The notes beneath the pieces are model-generated. The model was not told where the DNA came from. It saw only the letters and a list, made by a program, of their open reading frames with translations, and searched no databases. From JANQLU01 sp964434955 (GTDB lineage: Bacteria; Planctomycetota; Planctomycetia; Pirellulales; Pirellulaceae): 64,000 bases of DNA. The stretch is from contig CAYSXI010000002.1 in assembly GCA_964434955.1 (NCBI GenBank), positions 44,362 to 108,361 on the forward strand, in the 5' to 3' direction. Below, piece by piece: positions 8,440 to 16,909 of this stretch. Each line of letters opens with the position of its first letter. Position 1 is the first letter of the stretch. The translations under genes and the position numbers were made by a program.

Positions 8440-9246
8440 CTATTTTGCCTTGCGATTTTCGGTGTGGTACTTGTGCTCGTAGCGTTGTAACAGATCATCG
8501 AAATCGTCAATCAGTTGCACCAAGTCATCGGGGAGCAACTTCTGTAATTCCAACATCCGCTGGATGCGACGATGGGTTGGCACAACGTGTCGGCCGGGCC
8601 GATGCGGAGGCTCGATCACGACCACGTCTTTCCCGGAGGTTCCTTCGTAACTGGTGACGCTTGGCGCTGCATAGATTCGATCGCAGTAAGTACCAAGGAA
8701 AGAATTCGGCCGGAAAATTGACGTCGCATCTCGTAAACAGCGAACGACGTGGGTCGGACTTGAAACCAGGAAGATCTGTTCGATCTTGTTATCGAAAAAG
8801 ATTTTTCCTGCATTCTCGATTTCTTCAAAGGTGTTGGTCGACTCATTGTCGAGTACGATCCGGTCCACGATCCGATCGCGCAATTCGGCAACCTCGGCCA
8901 CGCCGTTCTTTTCCATCCAGCTCGTGATCGGCTTGAAAAACCGAAGATCTTCAAAGTGAAGCTTGAGATACTCGAGCGAGTATTCGGCCTCGAGAAGCTC
9001 ACGCTCTTCCCGGTCGAACTGGAAGACTTTCTTCGAAGCCCCGGTGCCAAACACGATAAGCTCGGCGTCAAATCGAAGTGCGGTCAGAACCCCTTGAGGA
9101 ATCCGGCCCATCATCGTTGGGGGATCCCCCCAAGCCACATGTCGCCAGTTTTCGGCTTTGAGATTGCAGCCGTGAACAAGAACGCCCGTTCTCACATTTG
9201 CTCCGTTGGATTGCCGCGTCAGCGGGATTTTTTTTGGACAGTTCAA
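8440..9246 (-). CDS. YdcF/SanA-like DUF218 domain protein
   Basis: 268 residues from a TTG at 9246; a GTG at 9195 (Val18) is an alternative start and neither has a clear ribosome site. The sequence follows the DUF218 pattern: an opening strand VLVHGCNL, a strand ELIVFGTGAS, the ESTNTFEE signature (the E-x-x-S-x-N-T motif of the family), then IEQIFLVSSPTHVVRCLRDA. Family members include E. coli SanA, ElyC and YdcF, linked to envelope integrity; the chemistry is unsettled. Unlike SanA there is no N-terminal membrane helix, so this copy should be cytoplasmic. Its start is about 45 bp from the divergent sulfatase gene, so the two may share a promoter region. Confidence 0.72.
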   Translation of the reverse strand: MNCPKKIPLTRQSNGANVRTGVLVHGCNLKAENWRHVAWGDPPTMMGRIPQGVLTALRFDAELIVFGTGASKKVFQFDREERELLEAEYSLEYLKLHFEDLRFFKPITSWMEKNGVAEVAELRDRIVDRIVLDNESTNTFEEIENAGKIFFDNKIEQIFLVSSPTHVVRCLRDATSIFRPNSFLGTYCDRIYAAPSVTSYEGTSGKDVVVIEPPHRPGRHVVPTHRRIQRMLELQKLLPDDLVQLIDDFDDLLQRYEHKYHTENRKAK

Positions 9247-9293
9247 TCATCTAGAATGATTTCTTCATTCGTATTTTATTTGAACCGATTCCC

Positions 9294-11018
9294 ATGAATA
9301 TCGATAGACGGCATTCCAACTTGCAACCAGCAATCAGACTCACGTTCTGGATTTGCTTGATGGTTTTCATTCTAAGCGTTCATTCGAGCCGACAAATATT
9401 CGCTCAAGTTGACTCGAAACCCAAACCGCCAAATGTCATTTTGATTTTGCTCGATGACATGGGCTATTCGGACCTTGGATGTTATGGCGGTGAGATTGAG
9501 ACGCCCAATATGGACCGCCTGGGTGAAAGCGGGATTCGCTTCACTCAGTTTTACAACTCGGCCCGATGCTGCCCATCACGTGCTTCGTTGATGACGGGAC
9601 TTTATCCGCACCAAACCGGAATTGGTAGCTTCACCGGCAGTGATCGCAGTAAAACGCGGGGCCGTGGATATACCGGTCGACTCAACCGAGAATGCCTCAC
9701 CATCGCCGAAGCGCTAAAACCTGCTGGCTACCAAACCTATTGCGTCGGAAAATGGCACTTGGGAAACGAAGATCGAAACTTACCCACCAACCGCGGCTTC
9801 GATCAGTTTTACGGTTACACACGAGGACATTCTCAGCATCAATGGGATCCCACGCGATACCGGCGGCTCCCCCAATCATCCGAGGAAGACCGACTGGACG
9901 ACGGCGAGAACTTTTATGCAACCGATCAGTTCAACCGATATGCCCTGAAGTTTTTGAAGCAGGCGCAAGGCAATCGCAAACCGTTCTTCCTTTACCTTGC
10001 CCATTCTTCTCCTCACTTCCCCATTCAAGCGCCGCGAAAGTCGGTCGAAAAGTATTACGAACGATACTTGAGTGGTTGGGACAAGTTGCGGAGTCGACGA
10101 TTCGAAAAACAAAAAGCGTTGGGGCTTTGCGAGGAAGGCTGGAGGCAAACCCAACGTTCAATCGTGCCGGTCGACAAAGTTGCGGGCGCCTATTCGGGAA
10201 ACGCAAATCCCGCATGGAAGGAATTCAACCAACGCCAACAACAGGATCTTGCGAGACGAATGGCGATCTTTGCGGCGATGATCGATCATGTCGATCGGGG
10301 CATTGGCGAAATTGTCAAGCTTCTTGCGGACTCGGGTCAGCTGGACAATACGCTCATCCTGATCACCAGCGACAACGGGGCCTGTTACGAATGGAGTCCG
10401 ATTGGATTCGACGGGCCCTCCAGAAGGCAAGTTCACAAAGTTCACACCGGCGATGATTTACTCAACATGGGCCAGAAAGGGACCTACCATGCGGTAGGAA
10501 GTGCATGGTCGTGCCTCAGCAACACTCCATTGAGAATGTACAAACACTTCACGCATGAAGGCGGGATCTGCTCACCGTTAATTTTTCACTGGCCCGAGAA
10601 GATGGACTCGCTGAACAAAAAAGGTACCTTCTTTCGGAAACCGGCTCATGTCATAGACATCATGCCAACCATCCTTTCCGCGGCTGGCGCAAGGTATCCA
10701 AAGAATCACGAAGGCCGTCGACTGATTCCTCTGGAAGGTTTGAACCTGATGACACTCCTGAATTCAGAAAGCCCGATGAACCGGGACATTGGCTTCGAAC
10801 ATCAGGGTGCGAAGGCCTTTCGTTCAGGGAACTACAAAATCGTATGGAGCAAACGTGAGCCAAACGAAATTGAGTGGGAGCTTTATGATTTATCGAAGGA
10901 TCGATGCGAAACCAAAAACCTGGCCTTCTCCAAACCCGAAGTCGTCGAGGCATTGAGACAGAAATATGATGCCTGGGCGGCAAGAGTTTTTGTCACCCAA
11001 CCGAAAAACAAAAAGTGA
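9294..11018 (+). CDS. Exported sulfatase 1 (type I, Cys-type)
   Basis: 574 residues. An N-terminal hydrophobic helix (about 17-31) ends in a signal-peptide-like IFAQ. The alkaline phosphatase-like fold begins at PPNVILILLDDMGYSD, whose paired Asp residues bind calcium. The sulfatase signature is CCPSRASLMTG: Cys92 should be converted to formylglycine (C-x-P-x-R). GKWHLG and HSSPHFP motifs and a late SDNGA follow. It hydrolyses sulfate esters, probably of marine algal polysaccharides; the exact substrate cannot be told from sequence. No formylglycine-generating enzyme lies in the window. It converges on the tungstate transporter operon, with only 23 bp between the stops. Confidence 0.93.
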   Translation: MNIDRRHSNLQPAIRLTFWICLMVFILSVHSSRQIFAQVDSKPKPPNVILILLDDMGYSDLGCYGGEIETPNMDRLGESGIRFTQFYNSARCCPSRASLMTGLYPHQTGIGSFTGSDRSKTRGRGYTGRLNRECLTIAEALKPAGYQTYCVGKWHLGNEDRNLPTNRGFDQFYGYTRGHSQHQWDPTRYRRLPQSSEEDRLDDGENFYATDQFNRYALKFLKQAQGNRKPFFLYLAHSSPHFPIQAPRKSVEKYYERYLSGWDKLRSRRFEKQKALGLCEEGWRQTQRSIVPVDKVAGAYSGNANPAWKEFNQRQQQDLARRMAIFAAMIDHVDRGIGEIVKLLADSGQLDNTLILITSDNGACYEWSPIGFDGPSRRQVHKVHTGDDLLNMGQKGTYHAVGSAWSCLSNTPLRMYKHFTHEGGICSPLIFHWPEKMDSLNKKGTFFRKPAHVIDIMPTILSAAGARYPKNHEGRRLIPLEGLNLMTLLNSESPMNRDIGFEHQGAKAFRSGNYKIVWSKREPNEIEWELYDLSKDRCETKNLAFSKPEVVEALRQKYDAWAARVFVTQPKNKK

Positions 11019-11041
11019 CCAGAATCACTTACCGTTTTCGA

Positions 11042-11638
11042 TCAGGAATCATCAAAGTCGAATTGCTCCCACTCGGCCAATTGGGGAATGGGCTGCGGCG
11101 AAGCAACGACCAGGGATTGGTCCGGCATTTCATTGAAACATTGAAGCAGTGATTCAACTCCGCGGTCGTCCAAATCAGCAAAGGGTTCGTCGAGCAGCAG
11201 AACGGCCGGTTCCAAAATCATGGCTCGCGCGAGGGCAACTCGACGTTTCTCACCTCCTGACCATTTGAGAGGATTTGAGTCTTCAATCGATTGCAGTTGG
11301 AACCGCTCGCACCAGTGATCGACTGTCGCGACTCGCATGGAGCGACGGATTCCTCGACACTTCAATCCGTATTCCAGATTTGAACGAAGTGTTCCCGAAA
11401 ACATGATCGGTGATTGGTGCACGTAGACAAAATCGTTTAGGGGTCCGTCGCGTTCAATGGCACCTCGATACCTGGATACGAGTCCCGCCATCGACTTGAG
11501 CAGGGTCGTTTTGCCGCTGCCGTTGGACCCGATAATTTGCAATCGCCCATTATTCGCGAGACAAAGTTCGTTGACTTGACAGATGATCTGCTCGCCGCGG
11601 TCGACTTTCAAATTCTTGACTGCAACCTTGGGCTTCAT
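11042..11638 (-). CDS. tupC: Tungstate-type ABC importer, ATPase
   Basis: 198 residues, short for an ABC ATPase. Walker A is GSNGSGKTT (37-45), the signature is WSGGEKRR (126-133), and Walker B is AVLLLDEP with Asp150/Glu151. It lacks the C-terminal regulatory domain seen in ModC. The start ATG overlaps the stop of the permease gene as ATGA, so the two are translationally coupled. The partner genes identify the substrate class as an oxyanion, most likely tungstate. Third gene of a three-gene operon. Confidence 0.85.
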   Translation of the reverse strand: MKPKVAVKNLKVDRGEQIICQVNELCLANNGRLQIIGSNGSGKTTLLKSMAGLVSRYRGAIERDGPLNDFVYVHQSPIMFSGTLRSNLEYGLKCRGIRRSMRVATVDHWCERFQLQSIEDSNPLKWSGGEKRRVALARAMILEPAVLLLDEPFADLDDRGVESLLQCFNEMPDQSLVVASPQPIPQLAEWEQFDFDDS

Positions 11639-12345
11639 CGCGTCGCGGCTCCCTTACTTGAAAGCGAGCTAAGCCATCCGATGATCAAGGTAACGGCCAA
11701 CGCCATGATGAGCAGGATGACGCCCATCGCCAGGGCCCGCGCGAATTCGCCCTGCCCGGTTTCCAATGCCGTGGCTGTGGCCAGCGTCCGAGTCTGAGAC
11801 TTGATATTGCCTCCGACCATCATGGCGATCCCCAACTCCGTCACGCATCGACCAAAAGCAGTCACGATGGCCAATACGACTCCCGCTCGACTTTCATAAA
11901 CCATGGTCTGTGCTTGTCTCCACCGTGAGGCTCCAAGGGTCGCGGCGGTTTCGACAATTCGTTCATCCAGGCTGCGTATGGCGACCGCCGACATGGACAC
12001 GATTATCGGAAGGGCCAAAATAACCTCGCCCATCACGATGGCCCAAGGCGTGTAGAGAAGATCCAGCGGGCCAGCAACACCCTGCCTAGACAATAGCATG
12101 TAACAAATCAGGCCAACAAATACCGTCGGCAAGGCAATGGCCGACCGAAACAGTTGTTCCACCAATCGAAACCACATTCCCTTTCCGCTACCAATGAAAT
12201 AGCCAACCGGGATTCCGATTGATGCCGCGAGGAGAATTGCCAAACTGGTAATCCAACAGCTGCGCAACGCGGCATCCAGCACTTGCTTGTCGAAGGTACG
12301 AATCAAGTAGAGCGCTTCCCAAAGTCCCTCGAGCAGCAAGTTCAT
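11635..12345 (-). CDS. tupB: Tungstate-type ABC importer, permease
   Basis: 236 residues from the ATG at 12345, which overlaps the stop of the binding protein gene as ATGA. It has about five or six membrane helices, with a typical binding-protein-dependent permease loop (ETAATLGASRWRQAQTMVYES, the EAA motif) near 150-170. The closest known family is TupB/WtpB-like (COG4662). An in-frame extension upstream to 12426 lies inside the binding protein gene and is not used. Confidence 0.88.
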   Translation of the reverse strand: MNLLLEGLWEALYLIRTFDKQVLDAALRSCWITSLAILLAASIGIPVGYFIGSGKGMWFRLVEQLFRSAIALPTVFVGLICYMLLSRQGVAGPLDLLYTPWAIVMGEVILALPIIVSMSAVAIRSLDERIVETAATLGASRWRQAQTMVYESRAGVVLAIVTAFGRCVTELGIAMMVGGNIKSQTRTLATATALETGQGEFARALAMGVILLIMALAVTLIIGWLSSLSSKGAATR

Positions 12346-13214
12346 TTTTTCTGCTTCACGCTGAACCTGGACGGAATGAACAGAGGACTCCCCTCGACCT
12401 GGAATTGACCAATTTTCTTTTGGCAAGATTCTGAGATGAGATAATCCGCGAAACGCTGAGTGACCTTCGCATTGGCCTGCGAAATCTCCTCACTGCCTAC
12501 GGTGAGGACACTATAAGGATTCTGAAGCGACTCATGATCGAACACCAACGGCACCAGCTGAATTCGCTTTTTCATCCTCAAGTAAGTTCCGGAATCACAA
12601 AGGATGTAGGCCTTTTTCTGGTCCGCGATCATCAGGGAGGCTCCCTGGCCTTGACCGGTCTCGACATAACAGGCCCCTTTCGGCGGACCATCAATCTGAT
12701 TCCATAATTGCAATTCGCGCTGATGGGTTCCACTTTTGTCGCCGCGAGAAACAAACGTTGATTTGTTTGCGTCAATGCGGCCCAGGGCGTCGATGCGGCC
12801 TAGGGCGTCGGCGGGTCCAAGTCCCTTGATCTTCGCGGGATCCTCGGCTGGTCCCAAAATCATGAACTCGTTGAACATGAATGTCTCACGACGATTTCCG
12901 TGCCCCGAATTCATGAACTCCAATTCGTCGGCCTCGCTGTGAACGATCACAGCGTCAACATCACCGTTTCTGGCCAATTTGAGAGCTGCCCCGGATCCGA
13001 CGCAAACCAGAGAAATGCGCACATCTTCGGATTCTTCAAAAGTCGGAATGATTTCGTCCGCCAGGCCGGAATCGCGAAAAGACGTGGTAACGGCAATGCG
13101 CAACTCCGAGGAACTTTTGTTCGACTCAGGTCCCATGTTGCTGCAGCCAACGATTCCGAGCGCTGAGCTCAGAATCACAAACAGCCCGGTCCAATCCAAA
13201 GCTAAGTTTCTCAT
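12342..13214 (-). CDS. tupA: Tungstate-type ABC importer, substrate-binding lipoprotein
   Basis: 290 residues from the ATG at 13214. Signal peptide with lipobox GIVGC (Cys24), so an anchored lipoprotein. The binding-protein signature of TupA is visible: VTTSFRDSGL (the TTTS-like loop that contacts the oxyanion), then VGSGAALKLA, SRGDKSGTH and a C-terminal domain. About residues 140-160 hold a duplicated DALGRI from an 18-nt DNA repeat, absent from what I know of the family. The substrate is inferred from the family (COG2998, tungstate); molybdate cannot be excluded. First gene of tupABC; divergent from the nucleotidyltransferase gene. Confidence 0.85.
   Translation of the reverse strand: MRNLALDWTGLFVILSSALGIVGCSNMGPESNKSSSELRIAVTTSFRDSGLADEIIPTFEESEDVRISLVCVGSGAALKLARNGDVDAVIVHSEADELEFMNSGHGNRRETFMFNEFMILGPAEDPAKIKGLGPADALGRIDALGRIDANKSTFVSRGDKSGTHQRELQLWNQIDGPPKGACYVETGQGQGASLMIADQKKAYILCDSGTYLRMKKRIQLVPLVFDHESLQNPYSVLTVGSEEISQANAKVTQRFADYLISESCQKKIGQFQVEGSPLFIPSRFSVKQKK
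12769..12815 (-). repeat. 18-nt tandem repeat inside tupA, two copies plus part of a third
   Basis: GCGTCAATGCGGCCCAGG (12769-12786) and GCGTCGATGCGGCCTAGG (12787-12804) differ at two bases; the first 7 bases of a third copy follow. It adds a repeated ALGRID hexapeptide to the binding protein. Confidence 0.88.
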
Positions 13215-13395
13215 TGTTCTCCGAATGCGTTGCCCTCGTTCTGCGACCATATTTTGGATCACCCGTGTAAGACTGCCAAGAGCCTGCAGCGTCATTCGAA
13301 TTCCTCTCCGCGGCCAGTCGAACCTCTTTTGCCTGTTTTTGTCTTTGGCTTATCCCTTCTATATTGGGATAGCCCTTTTTATGTCAGGACTGGCC

Positions 13396-14181
13396 ATGAA
13401 CGCCGTTTCAGAAAATCGAAAATCAGAAATCCTTAAGCTCCTCGAAAAAATCGAATGCGAACGAGAAGTCCGCATGCTTTACGCCTGCGAATCTGGAAGT
13501 CGGGCCTGGGGGTTTGAATCCAAGGACAGTGACTACGATGTCCGATTCATTTACGTCCGAGAACGCGATTGGTACTTGTCGATCGATGTCGAAAAAAAAC
13601 GGGATGTGATTGAACTTCCGATCGAAGGCGAACTGGATGTAAACGGCTGGGACTTGCGGAAGACGCTTCAGCTATTGCTCAAGTCCAATCCACCTTTGAT
13701 GGAATGGCTAAGTTCACCGATTGTCTACCTCGACCGCGAGGGATTTGCGGATCGGATTCGTGAAATCGCAAAAACGGTTTATCACCCAACGGCCGTGCGC
13801 TATCACTACTTCAGCATGGCCAAGGGCAATTACCGTGAATTCCTTCGTGGCGAGTCGGTCATTCGAAAGAAATACCTTTACGTGTTGCGTCCTCTTTTGG
13901 CGGTCGAATGGATCGAACGGGGAATGGGCATGGTGCCAACCGAGTTTCAAATCCTGGTAGATCGGGTCGTCGAAGACGAAAAACTGCGGAAGGAGATCGA
14001 CGAATTGCTGGTCCTCAAACGAGCTGGGAAAGAAATGGATCGAGGGGCTCCGTTCCCGGCGATTCATTCCTACGTCGAATCGACGATCAAGGCCAAGGAA
14101 AAGGAAACGTTTACGGCTGACAAACCGGTCGGTCGAGCCGAAGAGCTGAACGAGTTGTTCCGGTTTTTTGTGACCGAGTGA
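13396..14181 (+). CDS. Predicted nucleotidyltransferase (COG3541-like)
   Basis: 261 residues. The ATG at 13396 has AGGA 6 nt upstream; an ATG at 13381 would add five residues. The N-terminal domain carries the polymerase-beta-type nucleotidyltransferase motif: GSRAWGF (34-40) and, ten residues on, DSDYDVR with Asp46 and Asp48 as metal ligands. A helical C-terminal part follows, with KGNYREFL and RKKYLYVLRPLLA. This matches the YcgL-like predicted nucleotidyltransferases (COG3541, PF10127). Some relatives act near RNA ligase systems, but no RNA repair gene is here. It stands at the head of a loose plus-strand run with GNAT and DinB-like genes. Confidence 0.83.
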   Translation: MNAVSENRKSEILKLLEKIECEREVRMLYACESGSRAWGFESKDSDYDVRFIYVRERDWYLSIDVEKKRDVIELPIEGELDVNGWDLRKTLQLLLKSNPPLMEWLSSPIVYLDREGFADRIREIAKTVYHPTAVRYHYFSMAKGNYREFLRGESVIRKKYLYVLRPLLAVEWIERGMGMVPTEFQILVDRVVEDEKLRKEIDELLVLKRAGKEMDRGAPFPAIHSYVESTIKAKEKETFTADKPVGRAEELNELFRFFVTE

Positions 14182-14265
14182 GGCAGTTGCCGAATCCGGG
14201 CAAAACCGAAACAATGCTTTTTCTCTAATCCGTCTTCAAGATGTTGCCTTTGCGGAACCAATCAA

Positions 14266-14838
14266 ATGGACAGTTTATTGATCCGCGAAGCAACGCTTGA
14301 TGACGTGGCAAGCATCAATCGAATTTACAACGAAGCGATCGAGACGACTTCAGCCACATTTGACACCCGCAAAAAATCCGTGGGCCAACAAGAACAATGG
14401 TTCCGCGCTCATGGCGAAAGATTCCCCGTCATGATTGCCGAGTCAAATGCCCAAGTCGTAGGCTGGTGCTCGCTTTCGCAATGGTCCCCCAAACCCGCCT
14501 ACGCTATCACGGCGGAGACGACGTGTTACGTTGCGGAAGGATTCCGTGGGCAGGGAATTGGACGCAGACTCAAAGAAGCCATCATTGAGCGCGCAAGACT
14601 ACTCGGATTCCACTCCCTGATCGCGCGCGTCGTTGCGGAGAGCAGCGCCAGCATTGAATTGAATCAATCGCTAGGTTTCAAAAAAATTGGCACGATGAAA
14701 GAGGCCGGATGCAAGTTCGGGCGGCTCTTGGATGTGCACATCTTTCAACTCATTGTCGCAGGCCGCCTGGATTCGAACGACGATCCCGACGACGACTCCG
14801 GTCAGGAAGATTCCAACTTAGGGGACGCTGGTGGGTAA
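14266..14838 (+). CDS. GNAT N-acetyltransferase, phosphinothricin/MnaT-like
   Basis: 190 residues. The GNAT fold is clear: LIREATLDDVASINRIYNEA at the start, then VVGWCSLSQW, and the acetyl-CoA-binding motif GFRGQGIGRRL (about 92-102), then IARVVAESSASIELNQSLGFKKIG. The order and the TTSATFDT stretch match the Pat/Bar/MnaT subgroup, which acetylates methionine sulfone, methionine sulfoximine or phosphinothricin. The last 25 residues are an Asp/Ser-rich tail that is not part of the domain. The stop overlaps the next gene's GTG start by 8 nt. Confidence 0.88.
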   Translation: MDSLLIREATLDDVASINRIYNEAIETTSATFDTRKKSVGQQEQWFRAHGERFPVMIAESNAQVVGWCSLSQWSPKPAYAITAETTCYVAEGFRGQGIGRRLKEAIIERARLLGFHSLIARVVAESSASIELNQSLGFKKIGTMKEAGCKFGRLLDVHIFQLIVAGRLDSNDDPDDDSGQEDSNLGDAGG

Positions 14839-15340
14839 GCGACTTTCAAAAACAGAACTGCTTCGAGAAATCGAAGCCGAGCGAACCATCTTGCTCGAGT
14901 TGATTGAAACCTGCAAACCGCGAGAACTAACGCGAAAAGGAGTGAATTCGGCAAACTGGTCTGCGAAGGACGTTCTGGCTCATTTGATTGATTGGGAAAA
15001 TCGCGTCAACTTCTGGTATTCCGAGTCGAAGCAGGGCAGGGTGCCATGCGTTCCTGATCCGCGATACGGATGGAAGGATATACGCGCATTGAACGATGCA
15101 ATATTTCGCAGACACCAGCGCCGGTCACTGGCATCCATTCTCGCAGAATTTCACCAGGTGCATCGATTGACGCTCGAGTTAATCTCCGACGTCAAAGAAG
15201 CGGATTTCAATCGACTGGAGTTGTTTGAATGGTTGGGAAAAAGCTGGACGCTTAGCGACTATGTTCGGGCCAATACAGCGAGCCACTACCGCTGGGGCCG
15301 AAATAAAATCAGGAAGTGGATTCGAAAGATCCGTTGTTGA
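14831..15340 (+). CDS. DinB/ClbS-like four-helix protein
   Basis: 169 residues from a GTG at 14831, overlapping the acetyltransferase gene by 8 nt and so probably translationally coupled. The pattern is that of ClbS/DfsB (DUF1706), a DinB-type four-helix bundle: SKTELLREIEAERTILLELI, NWSAKDVLAHLIDWENRV with a His that often binds metal, and HYRWGRNKIRKW at the end. ClbS itself protects cells from colibactin; other members may act as thiol-dependent transferases. The substrate here is unknown. Followed after 23 bp by a 17-nt tandem repeat. Confidence 0.8.
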   Translation: MGKRLSKTELLREIEAERTILLELIETCKPRELTRKGVNSANWSAKDVLAHLIDWENRVNFWYSESKQGRVPCVPDPRYGWKDIRALNDAIFRRHQRRSLASILAEFHQVHRLTLELISDVKEADFNRLELFEWLGKSWTLSDYVRANTASHYRWGRNKIRKWIRKIRC

Positions 15341-15363
15341 CGTCCAGCCTCCGGACACGCTCC

Positions 15364-15397
15364 ACTTCCATTGAACGGGCACTTCCATTGAACGGGC
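15364..15397 (+). repeat. 17-nt perfect tandem duplication after a stop codon
   Basis: ACTTCCATTGAACGGGC at 15364-15380 is repeated exactly at 15381-15397. It lies 23 bp after the DinB-like stop codon, in a 222 bp gap. Confidence 0.95.
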
Positions 15398-15562
15398 CAC
15401 TCTCCATTCTCTATTTTGAATGATTGCTTATCATGTAAAGACCCGAGTCATTCTTGGCCTGATTACTACTTCATCTCGGGCCTTATTTTTTGTTGATATT
15501 GAAGAAGCGATCGCTCCAAATTTCTCTGTCGCAAACGCAAACACGAAATTGAAACTCATTTT

Positions 15563-16294
15563 ATGCAACCCACTCAATACCTGCTGTACCAGATCCGGAA
15601 CCAAGATGACCCGATGCGCGAGCATGAAGTCGAGTGCTTCGCTGAAGCCCTTGGATGCGACGAAGAAGCGATCCATGTTCACGACTTGCTGTCAGGATCA
15701 CCGACCGATGACGCCATCAATTCGGTGGATGCGGTGTTGATCGGTGGCAGTGGCGACTACTCCGTCGTCACGGGCGGCCCTTGGCTTGATGAAGCGCTCG
15801 AGTCGATGCGATTTCTCCATGATGAGGGTAAACCAACTTTTGCATCCTGCTGGGGTTTCCAGGCTTTGGCCCGAGCTCTGGGTGGAAAAGTGGTTCATGA
15901 TTTACAACGGGCCGAAATTGGTACGCCCGATATTCAACTAACGGTTGCTGGCGAAACGGATCCGATCTTTTCCGAGTTGGGCAAAACGTTCCAGGCGCAA
16001 ATGGGACATGAGGATATCGTTGACGAGATTCCGTCGGACGCCCAACTTTTAGCTTCCACGGATCGTGTCGCAAACCAGGCTTTCACGTTTCCCGGAAAAC
16101 TGATTTACGCAACTCAATTCCATCCCGAATTGAAACGCGACGATTTGCTTCAACGACTGAAAGCCTACCCTCAATACGTGACCAAGATTACGGGACTTCG
16201 TTTTGCAGAATTCGAGTCCCAGTGCAAAGAGACACCCGGTGCCAATCTTTTGTTGCGCCGGTTTGCGGCCGCGGTCGCTCGAGAAGTCGGCTAA
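15563..16294 (+). CDS. Class I glutamine amidotransferase-like protein
   Basis: 243 residues. The nucleophile elbow is ASCWGFQ with Cys96, and the partner residues are His187 and Glu189 in QFHPE, completing the triad. An oxyanion GGSGDYS lies at 61-67. This is the stand-alone GATase1 type related to GMP synthase N-domains (COG0518). No synthetase domain follows, so the ammonia acceptor or hydrolysed substrate is unknown; relatives hydrolyse gamma-glutamyl compounds. An extra C-terminal helix (about 205-243) is not part of the core fold. Convergent with the GQF-repeat gene, only 6 bp between the stops. Confidence 0.85.
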   Translation: MQPTQYLLYQIRNQDDPMREHEVECFAEALGCDEEAIHVHDLLSGSPTDDAINSVDAVLIGGSGDYSVVTGGPWLDEALESMRFLHDEGKPTFASCWGFQALARALGGKVVHDLQRAEIGTPDIQLTVAGETDPIFSELGKTFQAQMGHEDIVDEIPSDAQLLASTDRVANQAFTFPGKLIYATQFHPELKRDDLLQRLKAYPQYVTKITGLRFAEFESQCKETPGANLLLRRFAAAVAREVG

Positions 16295-16300
16295 TCCGGT

Positions 16301-16645
16301 TCAGGCAAAAAAGCCACGAACCGCTTCGCCAATATTGAGAATGTTCTGGCCGATACCGCCTGACAATACCAGGCCGGATTGAAAGATTCCGAATACGGCG
16401 GCGCCCGATTGAGCCAAGATTGCGCCGCCAATTCCAAACTGACCAACGGCAACCGGTGCTGCCGCAAACTGTCCGAGCGCAAATACTCGTCCGAGCGCAA
16501 ACTGACCGACTGCGACATATCCCGTGCAAAACTGCCCCAGCGCAAAAACGCCAGAGCTTCTCTGCCCAATCGCAAAAAAGCCATTGGCGACAGCTGCTTT
16601 TCCTGTTGCCGGATTTTGCCCATTTTCGATGGCAATGGCCCGCAT
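16301..16645 (-). CDS. GQF-repeat protein
   Basis: 114 residues from the only start in the frame, the ATG at 16645, which lacks a good ribosome site. From residue 15 on the sequence is a run of short repeats of the type (F/V)ALGQF: FFAIGQ, VFALGQF, YVAVGQF, VFALGQF, PVAVGQF and a more hydrophobic C-terminal part. Gly at fixed spacing with alternating hydrophobic residues suggests a beta-solenoid or membrane-inserted beta/alpha stack. I recognise no named family. The frame is open upstream through a single TAG (16700-16702) into the 69-residue ORF 16700-16909, so the two may be one broken or read-through gene. Confidence 0.62.
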   Translation of the reverse strand: MRAIAIENGQNPATGKAAVANGFFAIGQRSSGVFALGQFCTGYVAVGQFALGRVFALGQFAAAPVAVGQFGIGGAILAQSGAAVFGIFQSGLVLSGGIGQNILNIGEAVRGFFA

Positions 16646-16699
16646 TCCAAAAATGCTGGCATGGGATACGAAACCCCGATGTCGCCTTGAATAACGAGC

Positions 16700-16909
16700 C
16701 TACTGTTGGCACCAGTTACTCGCTGAAGCCGGGGACTCTTCGTCGACCTCCACCTCCTTCGATGGCGCTTGCTTGACCGACTGCCGAGCTTCCGTTGCTG
16801 CTGCTCGCAATGCCTGGGGCGGATCGACCAATTCTTCGAACCAGATTCCCCACGCGGTTTCCGTGACGCGGTACTTCGAATGATCAAAATTCACTGCGAT
16901 CGACGTCAT
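16700..16909 (-). CDS. Small protein with strong ribosome site, same frame as GQF-repeat ORF
   Basis: 69 residues. CGGAGGAAAACGC precedes the ATG at 16909, the best ribosome site in the neighbourhood, so translation surely starts here. The sequence (HSKYRVTETAWGIWFEE) is compact at the N-terminus and Ala/Glu-rich and low-complexity later, ending at a TAG. No signal peptide or known motif. Eighteen sense codons after the TAG the GQF-repeat ORF begins in the same frame. It may be a separate gene or the 5' half of a gene interrupted by a nonsense change. It lies 119 bp after the end of the ABC-2 operon. Confidence 0.65.
   Translation of the reverse strand: MTSIAVNFDHSKYRVTETAWGIWFEELVDPPQALRAAATEARQSVKQAPSKEVEVDEESPASASNWCQQ

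Noticed and set aside
16188..16887. 198- and 174-codon minus-strand ORFs in the GQF-repeat region
   Set aside because: They are shifted frames of the repeat gene; only the called frame shows regular GQF repeats.
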